A DNA stretch of 64,000 bases, from positions 3,410,001 to 3,474,000 of the forward strand of contig CP128857.1 in NCBI GenBank assembly GCA_030388725.1. The letters are read 5' to 3'. Both the position numbers and the translations under genes were made by a program. Positions 25,368 through 35,356 of the stretch are shown here, piece after piece (position 1 is the stretch's first letter; each line of letters begins with the position of its first letter). This DNA is from Prodigiosinella aquatilis. Its GTDB lineage: Bacteria > Pseudomonadota > Gammaproteobacteria > Enterobacterales > Enterobacteriaceae. Under the pieces are notes generated by a model. That model was given only the letters and a program-made list of their open reading frames with translations, was not told the origin of the DNA and did not search any database.

Positions 25368-25994
25368 TTAATGTTTATGCGGTTGGCTAATACTTGGAGC
25401 GTTATGTTCGAACCACTCTATCAACTCATTACGCATACCGTGAGGCAACGCGGCTAAATGAATTCCACAGATAGCCCCAGCCAGAGCCAGCAAGATATTG
25501 ACGCTGAGATGTTGGCTCACTGTCCGGAGTTTAAGGTAACTCAATTTAGCACCAAGCTCATGTAAATCCGCAATATTCTTGATACCCGCTTTCCATAATA
25601 GTCGTTCAAGATCATGATTGAGATTAGGCAAATCTTTTAAACGACAGCATTGACTCCTGGCTGTTTTATCCTGTCTGGCACCCTGTAGCGATCTCCGCGC
25701 CAACCCAAGCAATTTCTCATGATTATCCCAAAGTCTATCGTCTACCAGATAATAACTTAGCGGGACAGGCATGCCTCGTTTGGTATAGATAAGATTGGGC
25801 ACATTGAGTGCCAGAAAATAGTTTTCAAGGTGTTTCGTCGCTCTAAGATAAAGCTCTCCCCCCGAGACCAACGCAAAAATAATCTGATCAGCGGCAATAC
25901 TGTAGCCACCAAACTGAGAACGAGAGCTTATGTGTCCCAAAGGAGCAAAAACACATTTCGACTGTAAAATCCTTTTTTCGCATAGTTGTTTCAT
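25368..25994 (-). CDS. sxy: Competence regulator Sxy/TfoX
   Basis: A 208-residue regulator with an N-terminal TfoX domain (about residues 15-110, GGYSIAADQIIFALVSGGELYLR) and a C-terminal helix-hairpin domain (KDLPNLNHDLERLLWKAGI, then LGAKLSYLKLR). Sxy works with CRP to switch on CRP-S competence and DNA-uptake genes. It is transcribed divergently from sulA, as in E. coli. Several features differ from the E. coli protein, but order of domains and context make the assignment good. Confidence 0.9.
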   Translation of the reverse strand: MKQLCEKRILQSKCVFAPLGHISSRSQFGGYSIAADQIIFALVSGGELYLRATKHLENYFLALNVPNLIYTKRGMPVPLSYYLVDDRLWDNHEKLLGLARRSLQGARQDKTARSQCCRLKDLPNLNHDLERLLWKAGIKNIADLHELGAKLSYLKLRTVSQHLSVNILLALAGAICGIHLAALPHGMRNELIEWFEHNAPSISQPHKH

Positions 25995-26175
25995 TACTTT
26001 ACCCTTAGTAGTGAAAGATCTTCCCTGTTTGATTTAACGACTATGTAACAGGAATCATTAATTAAACACATGGAGGGCGGTAGCTTCAAATACAAAATAG
26101 AGTTGACTGAAATTGCATATGAATTATGCGAGGCGCTTTCAAAAAATTCGGGTTGATCTTTGTTCGCACAAAAGA

Positions 26176-26195
26176 TACTGTACACCCATACAGTA
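26176..26195. promoter_or_regulatory. LexA (SOS) box of sulA
   Basis: A 20-base site with core CTGT (26178-26181), eight bases, ACAG (26190-26193), flanked by TA on both sides. It fits the LexA consensus very well. It overlaps the likely -10 region, with a -35-like TTGATC at 26153. It lies 21 bases upstream of the sulA ATG. Confidence 0.93.
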
Positions 26196-26216
26196 ACGCT
26201 GTGGGTAGAACACATT

Positions 26217-26711
26217 ATGCGCACTCAATCCGTTAATTCTCGCAACTTCTGTCATTCCTCATTGCCAGGACATGAAGCACCGTCCAGCGCATCAAATGGC
26301 GGTATTATCAGTGAAATTGTCTACGCTCCGGATCAACCAGTGCTTGAACATCTTCTGATTCCTCTCTTACGGCAATTGGGAATGCAATCCCGCTGGTTAC
26401 TATGGCTTTCTCCGCAGAAAAAAATCAGTCGTCACTGGTTACAACAGGCCGGGTTACCTCTGAATAAAACAATCCAGTTGCACCACCTCAGCCCAGTGAA
26501 CACCGTTGATGCTATGGAAAAAGCACTGCTTACTGGAAATTACAGCGCCGTACTATGCTGGTTGTCAGAAGAATTGAGTAATGAGGAAAAGATACGACTG
26601 CAACATGCTGCACAGAGTGGAAACACCTATGGATTTATCATGCGTTCAGAGGATAAAACTATTGATAGACTATTTTCTACGCTAAAGATTCACTCAAGAT
26701 TATATCATTAA
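26217..26711 (+). CDS. sulA: SOS cell-division inhibitor SulA
   Basis: SulA binds FtsZ and blocks septation during the SOS response. The start at 26217 (MRTQSVNS) gives 164 residues; an upstream frame would read through the LexA box and is rejected. The conserved block ISEIVYAPDQPVLEHLLIPL, the LGMQSRWLLWLSP segment, LTGNYSAVLCWLSEEL and the C-terminal KIHSRLYH tail, which is the Lon recognition end, are all present. ompA follows downstream as in E. coli. Confidence 0.95.
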   Translation: MRTQSVNSRNFCHSSLPGHEAPSSASNGGIISEIVYAPDQPVLEHLLIPLLRQLGMQSRWLLWLSPQKKISRHWLQQAGLPLNKTIQLHHLSPVNTVDAMEKALLTGNYSAVLCWLSEELSNEEKIRLQHAAQSGNTYGFIMRSEDKTIDRLFSTLKIHSRLYH

Positions 26712-26879
26712 GCAAATTCAGAATTTTCTCACCAGGAAAAACACTACATAAAGCGAATCCCCGCGCTATGCTTGATGTTAAGAACTGATTGGTCGGTTTT
26801 AAATATAATGACTTCGCCATATAAACAGCTACAATCAGCTATTATTTGTTAATAAGTATGTATGGACAGCTGGTATTTT

Positions 26880-26895
26880 TATGAGCTGCATCACA
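26880..26895. promoter_or_regulatory. Candidate CRP site upstream of ompA
   Basis: TATGA-GCTGCA-TCACA matches nine of ten positions of TGTGA-N6-TCACA. It is about 200 bases before ompA; with an E. coli-like long 5' leader it would sit near -75. The remainder of the 385-base sulA-ompA gap shows no gene. E. coli ompA is under CRP, so this is plausible, but not tested. Confidence 0.5.
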
Positions 26896-27096
26896 TCATA
26901 CTTGTAACTTTCACATCACGTTGTAGACTTTACTTCGCTGGAGTTGCTCTTCTGATAACACCACTTAATGGGATAAAAAATCACTTAATTGGTTGTGAAT
27001 AGAAAACATAAGGGCAATGGCTCCAACGAGGGATTCTAACCAAAGGTTATTAGCCTTTAGCGCTAGTAACCGATTTGGATGATAATGAGGCGTAAA

Positions 27097-28161
27097 ATGA
27101 AAAAAACAGCTATCGCTATTGCAGTGGCACTGGCTGGCTTTGCTACAGTAGCACAAGCCGCACCTAACGATAATACATGGTATGTAGGTGGTAAACTGGG
27201 CTGGTCCCAGTATCACGATGCTGGCATGAATGGCAACGGTTATCAAACGACTAACGATGCGCAGAAAGATCAACTGGGCACGGGTGTTTTTGCAGGCTAT
27301 CAGGCTAACCCTTATTTAGGTTTTGAAATGGGTTACGACTGGTTGGGTCGTATGAAATATGTCGGTGCAAACCGTGGCAATTTCAAAGCTCAAGGTATTC
27401 AGTTGGCAGCGAAGTTGAGCTACCCAATAATGAGCGATCTAGACGTCTACACTCGTCTTGGGGGTTTTGTATGGCGTGCTGATAGCAGCGATGACGTGAC
27501 TGGCAACAGCGGTCATGATACCGGTGTTTCCCCATTAGCGGCTATCGGCGTTGAGTACGCAATAACCCCAAACTGGGCAACCCGTTTGGATTACCAATGG
27601 ATTAACAACATCGGCGACGCGTCCACTGTTGGCGGACGTCCTGATAACGGTATGTTAAGTGTCGGTGTTTCTTATCGCTTTGGTCAGGACACTGCCGCTC
27701 CAGCTCCGGCTCCAGCCCCCGCTGTTGAGCCAGCTCCGGCACCCGTTGTTAACACCAAACATTTTACACTGAGATCCGACGTTCTGTTCACCTTCGACAA
27801 AGCAGTGCTGAAACCGGAAGGGAAGCGTTCTCTTGACCAGTTGTACTCTCAACTGAGTTCAATGGATCCTAAAGATGGTTCTGTTGCTGTTCTGGGCTTC
27901 ACTGACCGCCTAGGTTCTGATAAGTACAATCAGGTTCTGTCTACCAAACGTGCGCAGAGTGTTGTTGACTATCTGATTTCCAAAGGTATCCCGGCCAACA
28001 AGATTTCTGCCCGTGGTCTTGGTAAATCTAACCCGGTTACCGGTTCTACTTGTAATAACGTGAAACCACGTGCCGCGCTGATTAGCTGCCTGGCACCGGA
28101 TCGTCGCGTAGAAATCGAAGTTAAAGGCATCAAAGACGTTGTAACTCAGCCTCAGGCTTAA
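27097..28161 (+). CDS. ompA: Outer-membrane protein OmpA
   Basis: A 354-residue major outer-membrane protein. Residues 1-21 are a signal peptide cleaved after AQA, giving mature APNDNTWYVGGKLG. An eight-stranded beta barrel fills about residues 22-200, an Ala-Pro-rich hinge (APAPAPAPAVEP) follows, and the C-terminal OmpA-like peptidoglycan-binding domain carries LGFTDRLGSDKYNQVLS and two cysteines near the end (STCNNV, ISCLAPDRR). The start at 27097 follows a GAGGC site; ATG codons six residues upstream are rejected. A strong terminator follows. Confidence 0.97.
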   Translation: MKKTAIAIAVALAGFATVAQAAPNDNTWYVGGKLGWSQYHDAGMNGNGYQTTNDAQKDQLGTGVFAGYQANPYLGFEMGYDWLGRMKYVGANRGNFKAQGIQLAAKLSYPIMSDLDVYTRLGGFVWRADSSDDVTGNSGHDTGVSPLAAIGVEYAITPNWATRLDYQWINNIGDASTVGGRPDNGMLSVGVSYRFGQDTAAPAPAPAPAVEPAPAPVVNTKHFTLRSDVLFTFDKAVLKPEGKRSLDQLYSQLSSMDPKDGSVAVLGFTDRLGSDKYNQVLSTKRAQSVVDYLISKGIPANKISARGLGKSNPVTGSTCNNVKPRAALISCLAPDRRVEIEVKGIKDVVTQPQA

Positions 28162-28223
28162 GTTACACAACTCAGCGCATGCACATTGATAAATCTTTGC
28201 GTATGACGTGTTGAGTCACAGAA

Positions 28224-28257
28224 AACAGTCCCGGTTCGTTCCGGGGCTGTTTTTTTA
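28224..28257 (+). terminator. Terminator after ompA
   Basis: An 11-bp stem (AACAGTCCCGG / CCGGGGCTGTT, one G-T pair) with a 6-base loop followed by seven T residues. Confidence 0.93.
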
Positions 28258-28351
28258 TGGTTGAGATCCAGCACAGTGACGACCTTCCCATGACTTGAAA
28301 TACCGTTCAGGTCAGAAGGCAAAAAGCAGAATTTCACATCAGAGTCGGTAA

Positions 28352-29320
28352 TCAGCAGTAAGCACTAGCTTTATTCAAAGCATCAATGTCTTCTGCTATC
28401 AGTTTTAATCTGGTGGCATCGGCCAATTCTTGTACTTGCTGCACCGATGTCGCGCTGACAATGGGAGCAGTTATCCCTGGTCGGGCAATCAACCAGGCCA
28501 ACGCAACCTGAGTCGGTGTAGTCTGATGAGCATCAGCGATAGCATCCAGTTTGGACAGAATCCCCATGCCCCGGTCATTGAGATAATGCTCGACGACGCT
28601 CTGCCCACGCTTACTTTTTACCATATCTTCCGGTGAACGATACTTGCCAGACAAAAATCCACTAGCCAACGAATAATAGCCAATAACCCCCAGTCCATGC
28701 TCTTTTACCAGTGGCTCCAGCGTAGTTTCATAATGTTGGCGATCGTAGAGATTATATTCCGGTTGCAGGGTTTCATAACGCGCCAGATGATTTTCCTTAC
28801 TGACACGGAGTGCCTGCTGTAACCTGTTTGCTTCATAGTTTGAAGCCCCGATAGCTCGTACCTTTCCTTCCTTAATCAGAGCATCAAAGGTGGACAGCGT
28901 TTCCTCAAGAGGCGTTTCGTTGTCATCGTCATGGGACTGATAGAGATCGATATAATCTGTCTGTAGTCGATGTAATGAATCCTCAACCGCCTGGCGAATA
29001 TAGTGCGCTGATAACCCCTTTTTACCTTCGCCCATATCTTTACCCACTTTGGTGGCAATAATCACCTGATCTCGTTTACCGGTCTTTTTGAGCCAGTTAC
29101 CTATAATGGTTTCTGACTCTCCCCCTTTATTACCCGCAGCCCAGATCGAATAAACGTCAGCAGTGTCAATAAAATTAAGTTTTTGATCCAACAAAGCATC
29201 AAGTATGCTGAACGATGCGGATTGATCGATAGTCCACCCAAAAACATTGCCACCAAATGTTAATAACGGAACCCGAATTCCTGATTGCCCAAGCTCACGT
29301 AATGATTCTGACGCCGACAT
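28352..29320 (-). CDS. Aldo/keto reductase
   Basis: A 322-residue NADPH-dependent oxidoreductase of the aldo/keto reductase superfamily. The catalytic tetrad is visible: Asp52 and Tyr57 in FIDTADVY, Lys91 in IIATKVG and His130 in LYQSHDDD. It resembles the potassium-channel beta/YajO-type subgroup rather than the small dkg type. Likely substrates are aldehydes or methylglyoxal, but nothing in the context fixes this. GGAG (of AAAGGAGATG) precedes the ATG. It stands alone. Confidence 0.9.
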   Translation of the reverse strand: MSASESLRELGQSGIRVPLLTFGGNVFGWTIDQSASFSILDALLDQKLNFIDTADVYSIWAAGNKGGESETIIGNWLKKTGKRDQVIIATKVGKDMGEGKKGLSAHYIRQAVEDSLHRLQTDYIDLYQSHDDDNETPLEETLSTFDALIKEGKVRAIGASNYEANRLQQALRVSKENHLARYETLQPEYNLYDRQHYETTLEPLVKEHGLGVIGYYSLASGFLSGKYRSPEDMVKSKRGQSVVEHYLNDRGMGILSKLDAIADAHQTTPTQVALAWLIARPGITAPIVSATSVQQVQELADATRLKLIAEDIDALNKASAYC

Positions 29321-29586
29321 AAATCATCTCCTTTATTAAAAAACCCACACCATTTCTCGCACTACACGGAAGAATCCATAGCATGCGTCATTTGCCTCTT
29401 GCATATCAATCGAACCGTACTTCCCATGAAAGTGATCCACAAAAACGTAAATGCTATGAGACCCGGGCTTCAGTTTAGGCTCTTTTCGAATATATAATTC
29501 GCATTCTGCGCGTTTAATCTTATTTTTAGCGCATGCGTTACATAAAATGACAACCGAAATCGGTCTGCATCATACTTGGAGCAAAA
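29321..29586. other. Divergent region before nupC
   Basis: These 266 bases separate the reductase and nupC starts. An AGTGATCCACA segment near 29430 hints at CRP, which controls nupC in E. coli, but the right half is poor. No gene is seen. Confidence 0.3.
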
Positions 29587-30771
29587 ATGTCTCACATTGC
29601 GCAATTCGTTTTAGCATTAATTGTTATTGCTGGCTTATCACTACTGGTTTGCCGCGACCGCAAAAGCATTCGCATCAGATTTATTATTCAATTACTGATA
29701 ATTGAAATATTGTTAGCCTATTTTTTCCTCTACTCCAATGTAGGGTTGGGATTTGTAAAAGGCTTTGCAGAGCTGTTTGATAAACTGCTCAGTTATGCAG
29801 CCCAAGGCACCAACTTTGTCTTTGGCAATATGAGTGATAAAGGTCTGGCCTTCTTCTTCCTGAAAGTACTCTGCCCAATCGTCTTTATCTCCGCCTTAAT
29901 CGGTATTCTCCAATATATCAAGCTATTACCATTGATTATTCGTCTGATTGGTACCGTGCTTTCCAAGATTAATGGCATGGGAAAACTGGAGTCGTTTAAC
30001 GCCGTCAGTTCCCTGATTCTGGGGCAGTCAGAGAACTTCATTGCCTATAAGGATATTCTGGGCAAGATGTCGGAAAAACGCATGTACACCATGGCAGCCA
30101 CCGCGATGTCGACGGTTTCCATGTCGATTGTTGGTGCCTATATGTCCATGCTGGATGCCAAGTATGTGGTCACTGCGCTGGTGTTGAACATGTTCAGTAC
30201 CTTCATCGTACTGTCATTGATCAATCCCTATCGCGTCGGTGAAGAACCAGAGCTTCATCTCGGCAATCTGCATGAAGGACAGAGTTTCTTCGAAATGCTG
30301 GGGGAATACATTCTGGCCGGTTTCAAAGTGGCGATCATTGTTGCAGCGATGCTGATTGGTTTTATTGCCTTGATTACCGCAATAAACGCCCTGTTCAGCG
30401 CTATTTTTGGACTGAGTTTTCAAGAGATTCTGGGGTATTTCTTCTATCCGTTTGCCTGGATAATGGGTATTCCCAAAGCAGAAGCGTTACAGGTCGGCGG
30501 CATCATGGCAACCAAACTGGTTTCCAATGAATTTGTCGCCATGATGGAACTGCAAAAGGTTTCCAGCCAGTTATCCCCGCGTAGCGTAGGCATTCTCTCT
30601 GTTTTTCTGGTGTCTTTTGCCAATTTTTCTTCTATTGGTATTGTCGCGGGGGCGATTAAAGGCCTGAATGAAGAACAGGGAAATGTCGTTTCCCGTTTTG
30701 GTTTGAAACTGGTTTATGGTTCGACACTGGTCAGTTTGCTTTCTGCTTCCATTGCCGGCCTGGTTTTATGA
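29587..30771 (+). CDS. nupC: Nucleoside/proton symporter NupC
   Basis: An inner-membrane concentrative nucleoside transporter of 394 residues (E. coli NupC has 400). Family motifs include GTNFVFG, LKVLCPIVFISALIGILQ, GMGKLESFNAVSSLILGQSE (the substrate-site region), NMFSTFIVLSLINPYRV and KLVSNEFVAMM. Mid-protein it is a few residues shorter than E. coli in the loop before the ILGYFFYPFAW segment. A terminator follows the stop. Confidence 0.95.
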   Translation: MSHIAQFVLALIVIAGLSLLVCRDRKSIRIRFIIQLLIIEILLAYFFLYSNVGLGFVKGFAELFDKLLSYAAQGTNFVFGNMSDKGLAFFFLKVLCPIVFISALIGILQYIKLLPLIIRLIGTVLSKINGMGKLESFNAVSSLILGQSENFIAYKDILGKMSEKRMYTMAATAMSTVSMSIVGAYMSMLDAKYVVTALVLNMFSTFIVLSLINPYRVGEEPELHLGNLHEGQSFFEMLGEYILAGFKVAIIVAAMLIGFIALITAINALFSAIFGLSFQEILGYFFYPFAWIMGIPKAEALQVGGIMATKLVSNEFVAMMELQKVSSQLSPRSVGILSVFLVSFANFSSIGIVAGAIKGLNEEQGNVVSRFGLKLVYGSTLVSLLSASIAGLVL

Positions 30772-30802
30772 CTCGTCGTTAATCTCAGTTGGACCTTTAT
30801 GG

Positions 30803-30842
30803 AGAATCTCTGATTGTATGTGAATAATCAGAGATTTTCTTT
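30803..30842 (+). terminator. Terminator after nupC
   Basis: An 11-bp perfect stem AATCTCTGATT / AATCAGAGATT (30805-30815 with 30826-30836), followed by TTTTCTTTCTC. Confidence 0.85.
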
Positions 30843-30858
30843 CTCTACAATCTCTGAC

Positions 30859-30876
30859 ATATCTTCCATATTTCCT
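30859..30876. promoter_or_regulatory. Weak BaeR-box-like site upstream of mdtA
   Basis: A CTTCCATATTTCC segment resembles the TTTTTCTCCATNATTGGC BaeR consensus at about seven of twelve core positions, and lies about 100 bases before mdtA, where a BaeR site would be expected. The match is partial. Confidence 0.25.
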
Positions 30877-30974
30877 TCATTTTTATCCTCTGATAACTGT
30901 TTAAACTAGTACCCTATGCACATTCTTCTATGTAGTTACGCCAGCTCGTGTTTTATGGGGATCTCAACTCTTAT

Positions 30975-32237
30975 ATGAACGCCAAACGCGCCTTTCGCTT
31001 ATTGACTCTGCTTGTTGTCGTTACTGCTGCTTTTTTTATCTGGCGTTATTTCCATCAACCACAAACTACAACAGCGCCGCCGACCGCCGCGATAAATGGA
31101 ATAAGCGCAACGCCTTCGTCATCCAGCGGTAAGAGTGGTGGCGGACGACGCCGACAGATGCCACTACCACCGGTTCAGGTCGCACTCTCCCAGAAAGATT
31201 CCGTACCCTACTATCTTTCTGGATTGGGCACAGTGACTGCCGCCAATACCGTGACCGTGCGCAGCCGGGTTAGCGGACAGCTAATAGCACTGAATTTTAA
31301 GGAAGGGCAACAAGTAAAAGCCGGCGATCTGCTGGCTGAAGTTGATCCCAGGCCTTTTCAGGTAGAGCTGATTCAAGCTCAGGGACAGTTAGCCAAAGAT
31401 CAGTCTATTGCAGCCAATGCACGACAGGATTTGGCACGTTATCAGCAGTTGGTGAAAACCAATCTGATCTCCCGTCAACAGCTCGACACGCAGGAAGCGG
31501 AGGTCAGGCAGTATGAGGCAACGGTCAAATCCGATCTGGGATCGGTCGCAAGTTCCCAGCTACAGTTGGACTATAGCCGTACGACTGCTCCTATCAGCGG
31601 TCGGGTTGGTTTAAAACAGATCGATGTCGGAAACTACGTCACCAGCAGTGATACCAATGGCATTGTCGTATTAACGCAAACGCAACCCATTGATGTGGTA
31701 TTTACTCTGCCGGAAGGGGATATCCCCACCATACAGACCGCACAGAAATCCGGATCGGTACTGGTAGAAGCCTGGAATCGCACTAATCAGCAGAAACTAT
31801 CGCAAGGGTATTTGCTCAGCATGGATAACCAGATTGATAGCACTACCGGCACGATTAAGTTGAAAGCGCGTTTTGCAAACAACGATGACGCGCTGTTTCC
31901 CAACCAGTTTGTCAACATCCGGATGAAAGTGGATACCTTGCAAAACGTGGTTATTGCACCATCGGCAGCCATCCAGATGGGCAATGAAGGCAGTTTTGTA
32001 TGGGTGTTAAATGATAAAAATCAGGCCAGCAAACATCTGATCACCACAGGCATACAGTATGGTCAGCAAACTGTAGTGAAAACCGGCCTGAATGCGGGTG
32101 TTCGGGTGGTTACCGATGGTATCGACCGCCTGACAGAAGGTGCACATGTTGAAGTGCTGTCATCTTCTGACGTCAAACAAAACACCACCGCTGCTTCTGA
32201 CAACAAACATCCGGCTAAAAGCGCGGAGAAATCTTGA
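30975..32237 (+). CDS. mdtA: RND efflux membrane-fusion protein MdtA
   Basis: The periplasmic adaptor of the MdtABC-TolC multidrug pump. The 420-residue product has an N-terminal membrane anchor (LLTLLVVVTAAFFIW), a lipoyl/biotinyl half-motif (VSGQLIALNFKEGQQVKAGD), an alpha-hairpin and a second half-motif (APISGRVGLKQIDVGN). I use ATG 30975 (MNAKRAFR); a GTG nine codons earlier is possible, and neither has a strong ribosome binding site. It overlaps mdtB by one base at TGATG. In E. coli the operon is induced by BaeSR, encoded downstream here too. Confidence 0.95.
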   Translation: MNAKRAFRLLTLLVVVTAAFFIWRYFHQPQTTTAPPTAAINGISATPSSSSGKSGGGRRRQMPLPPVQVALSQKDSVPYYLSGLGTVTAANTVTVRSRVSGQLIALNFKEGQQVKAGDLLAEVDPRPFQVELIQAQGQLAKDQSIAANARQDLARYQQLVKTNLISRQQLDTQEAEVRQYEATVKSDLGSVASSQLQLDYSRTTAPISGRVGLKQIDVGNYVTSSDTNGIVVLTQTQPIDVVFTLPEGDIPTIQTAQKSGSVLVEAWNRTNQQKLSQGYLLSMDNQIDSTTGTIKLKARFANNDDALFPNQFVNIRMKVDTLQNVVIAPSAAIQMGNEGSFVWVLNDKNQASKHLITTGIQYGQQTVVKTGLNAGVRVVTDGIDRLTEGAHVEVLSSSDVKQNTTAASDNKHPAKSAEKS

Positions 32238-35200
32238 TGCAAGACACCACACCAATAAAGGGTGGTGGCCCATCACGGTTATTTATTCTGCGGCCAGTTG
32301 CTACCACGCTATTGATGATTTCTATTTTACTGGCAGGAATTATTGGCTACCGGGCCTTGCCGGTATCCGCCTTGCCGGAAGTGGACTATCCCACCATACA
32401 GGTTGTCACACTCTATCCAGGCGCCAGCCCGGACGTAATGACCTCATCGGTCACTGCGCCACTGGAACACCAGTTCGGCACCATGTCCGGGCTAAAACAG
32501 ATGTCCAGCCAAAGCTCCGGCGGCGCATCAGTCATCACACTCCAGTTCCAGTTGGCACTCTCGCTGGATGTCGCCGAGCAAGATGTCCAGGCTGCCATCA
32601 ACGCCGCCAGCAATCTACTACCGTCTGATCTGCCCTATCCACCCATCTACAGCAAGGTGAATCCGGCTGATCCGCCGATCATGACATTAGCCGTCACATC
32701 TAGCGCCATGCCAATGACGCAGGTGCAGGATATGGTTGAGACCCGTCTTGCCCAGAAAATCTCTCAGGTTGAAGGCGTCGGTCTGGTTTCGCTGGCAGGC
32801 GGTCAGCGCCCCTCTGTGCGGATAAAACTGAACCCCGGCGCATTGACAGCCTACGGGCTGACCGGCGAGTCAATACGTACCGCCATCACGGCAGCCAACG
32901 TTAATTCCCCCAAGGGGAGTTTTGATGGTCCCGCCCGGGCGGTAACACTTTCCGCCAACGATCAAATGCACTCGATTGAGGACTATCGACAACTGATCGT
33001 GTCCTTTAAAAATGGGGCGCCAGTTCGTCTACAGGATGTCGCCACCGTGGAACGGGCCGCTGAAAACACCCATCTTGCCGCGTGGGCAAACCAGCAGCAG
33101 GCCATTATTCTTAATATTCAACGCCAACCCGGCGCCAATGTCATCGCCACAGCTGATCACATCCGCAATTTATTGCCGGCGTTAAAAGCCAGCCTGCCCA
33201 AGTCAGTGAATATCACGCTATTAACTGATCGCACCACCAATATTCGGGCTTCGGTCGACGATGTGCAGTTTGAGCTGTTGCTGGCTATTGCGTTGGTAGT
33301 AATGGTGATTTATCTGTTCTTGCGCAACGCTGTCGCGACGCTGATCCCCAGTATTGCGGTTCCCTTGTCATTGGTTGGCACGTTTGCCGCCATGTATTTC
33401 CTGGGTTTTTCCATCAACAATCTGACACTGATGGCGCTCACCATTGCCACGGGTTTCGTGGTAGACGATGCGATTGTGGTGATTGAAAACATCTCACGCT
33501 ATATCGAAAAAGGAGAAACACCGCTTAATGCCGCCCTGAAAGGTGCTGGTGAGATTGGTTTTACTATTATTTCACTCACCTTCTCACTGATTGCCGTCCT
33601 CATTCCATTGTTATTTATGGGTGATATCATCGGGCGTCTGTTTCGCGAGTTTGCCATTACGCTGGCCGTATCGATCCTCATCTCCGCCATTGTTTCTCTG
33701 ACATTGACACCCATGATGTGCGCACGAATGCTCACCCCTCAGTCACTGCACCATCAGAACTGGCTTACTCAGGCCAGCGAGCGCTTTTTTAACCGTATTA
33801 TCGCGGCTTATGGCCGCGCATTGACCAAAGTGCTCAATCATCCCTGGCTGATGCTAAGCGTGGCATTGAGTACGTTGGGGTTAACCATCGGACTCTATTT
33901 AATCATTCCCAAGGGGTTCTTCCCAATACAGGACAACGGCATTATCCAAGGCACCGTGCAAGCCGCCCAGTCCATTTCCTTCAGCAACATGGCTCAGAAG
34001 CAACAACAAGTGACCGCCATCATCATGAAGGATCCTGCTGTACAGAGTATTTCTTCCTTTGTTGGTGTTGACGGTACTAACCCGACGCTGAACAGCGGAC
34101 GGCTGCAAATCAACCTTAAACCACTCAGTGAGCGACATGACCGTATTCCGGCCATTATCGCCCGACTACAGCAGCAAACAGCACAGCTTCCCGGCGTACA
34201 GCTGTATCTACAGCCGGTGCAAGATCTGACTATCGATACCCAGATCAGCCGGACACAATATCAGTTCACGTTGCAAGCCATGTCTCAGGAAGAACTGAGT
34301 ACCTGGGTCCCAACCTTAATGAGTGAGCTACAGAAACTGCCGCAATTGAAAGATGTGAGCAGCGACTGGCAAGACCATGCTGCTGTCGCCTATGTCAATG
34401 TCAATCGTGACAGTGCCAGCCGTCTGGGTATCACCATGTCACAGATTGATAACGCCCTGTATGATGCATTCGGCCAACGCCTGATTTCCACTATCTACAC
34501 TCAATCCAATCAGTACCGGGTCGTTTTGGAGAACAAGACCACCAATACCGGACTGAATGCCTTGCACGATATCCGGTTTATCAGCCCTGACGGCGACAGC
34601 ATCCCGCTGGATACATTTGCAACCATTGAGGAGCGTCAGGGACCGTTGGCGATTAATCATATCGACCAATTTCCGTCCACCACCATTTCCTTCAATTTAG
34701 CGAATGGCTATGCCTTGGGTGATGCGGTGAAAGCCATCACCCAGACACAACAGCAGATGCATTTGCCCAGCACCATCACCACCCGTTTTCAGGGCAGCAC
34801 ACTGGCATTCCAATCTGCCTTGACCAGCACCGTGTGGCTGATCGTCGCGGCAGTAGTGGCGATGTATATCGTGCTCGGCGTGTTATATGAAAGTTTCATC
34901 CACCCGGTGACTATTCTGTCCACCCTGCCAACAGCCGGTGTCGGTGCGCTGTTGGCACTGATGATGTCTGGCAGCGATCTGGATATCATCGCCATCATCG
35001 GTATTATTCTGCTCATTGGGATCGTGAAGAAAAACGCGATCATGATGATCGACTTCGCACTGGCGGCCGAACGTGAACAAGGGATGTCGCCTTATCAGGC
35101 CATTTATCAGGCCTGTTTGCTGCGCTTCCGCCCTATTCTGATGACGACAATGGCGGCACTGCTGAGCGCGCTACCATTAATGATGAGTACCGGTGTTGGT

Positions 35201-35356
35201 GCCGAGCTGCGGCGTCCACTCGGCATCTGCATGGTGGGTGGGCTGCTTATGAGTCAAGTGCTAACACTATTTACCACCCCGGTAATCTATCTGCTGTTTG
35301 ACCGTTTGGCTCACCGCTTCCGCCAGCCTCAGCTTCAGGAGGAGGAAGCACAGTGA
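32237..35356 (+). CDS. mdtB: RND efflux transporter subunit MdtB
   Basis: A 1039-residue inner-membrane RND pump protein with twelve membrane segments and two large periplasmic loops; it forms a heterotrimer with MdtC (two MdtB to one MdtC in E. coli). Motifs: LRPVATTLLMISILLAGIIG at the start, FSINNLTLMALTIATGFVVD containing the proton-relay aspartates, and LIGIVKKNAIMMIDFALAAE late. It starts at ATG 32237, sharing the A of the mdtA stop. mdtC follows with overlap. Confidence 0.96.
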   Translation: MQDTTPIKGGGPSRLFILRPVATTLLMISILLAGIIGYRALPVSALPEVDYPTIQVVTLYPGASPDVMTSSVTAPLEHQFGTMSGLKQMSSQSSGGASVITLQFQLALSLDVAEQDVQAAINAASNLLPSDLPYPPIYSKVNPADPPIMTLAVTSSAMPMTQVQDMVETRLAQKISQVEGVGLVSLAGGQRPSVRIKLNPGALTAYGLTGESIRTAITAANVNSPKGSFDGPARAVTLSANDQMHSIEDYRQLIVSFKNGAPVRLQDVATVERAAENTHLAAWANQQQAIILNIQRQPGANVIATADHIRNLLPALKASLPKSVNITLLTDRTTNIRASVDDVQFELLLAIALVVMVIYLFLRNAVATLIPSIAVPLSLVGTFAAMYFLGFSINNLTLMALTIATGFVVDDAIVVIENISRYIEKGETPLNAALKGAGEIGFTIISLTFSLIAVLIPLLFMGDIIGRLFREFAITLAVSILISAIVSLTLTPMMCARMLTPQSLHHQNWLTQASERFFNRIIAAYGRALTKVLNHPWLMLSVALSTLGLTIGLYLIIPKGFFPIQDNGIIQGTVQAAQSISFSNMAQKQQQVTAIIMKDPAVQSISSFVGVDGTNPTLNSGRLQINLKPLSERHDRIPAIIARLQQQTAQLPGVQLYLQPVQDLTIDTQISRTQYQFTLQAMSQEELSTWVPTLMSELQKLPQLKDVSSDWQDHAAVAYVNVNRDSASRLGITMSQIDNALYDAFGQRLISTIYTQSNQYRVVLENKTTNTGLNALHDIRFISPDGDSIPLDTFATIEERQGPLAINHIDQFPSTTISFNLANGYALGDAVKAITQTQQQMHLPSTITTRFQGSTLAFQSALTSTVWLIVAAVVAMYIVLGVLYESFIHPVTILSTLPTAGVGALLALMMSGSDLDIIAIIGIILLIGIVKKNAIMMIDFALAAEREQGMSPYQAIYQACLLRFRPILMTTMAALLSALPLMMSTGVGAELRRPLGICMVGGLLMSQVLTLFTTPVIYLLFDRLAHRFRQPQLQEEEAQ

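Noticed and set aside
30948..30974. GTG start extending MdtA by nine residues
   Set aside because: It adds residues not seen in MdtA proteins I know; neither start has a clear ribosome binding site, so the ATG is preferred with some doubt.
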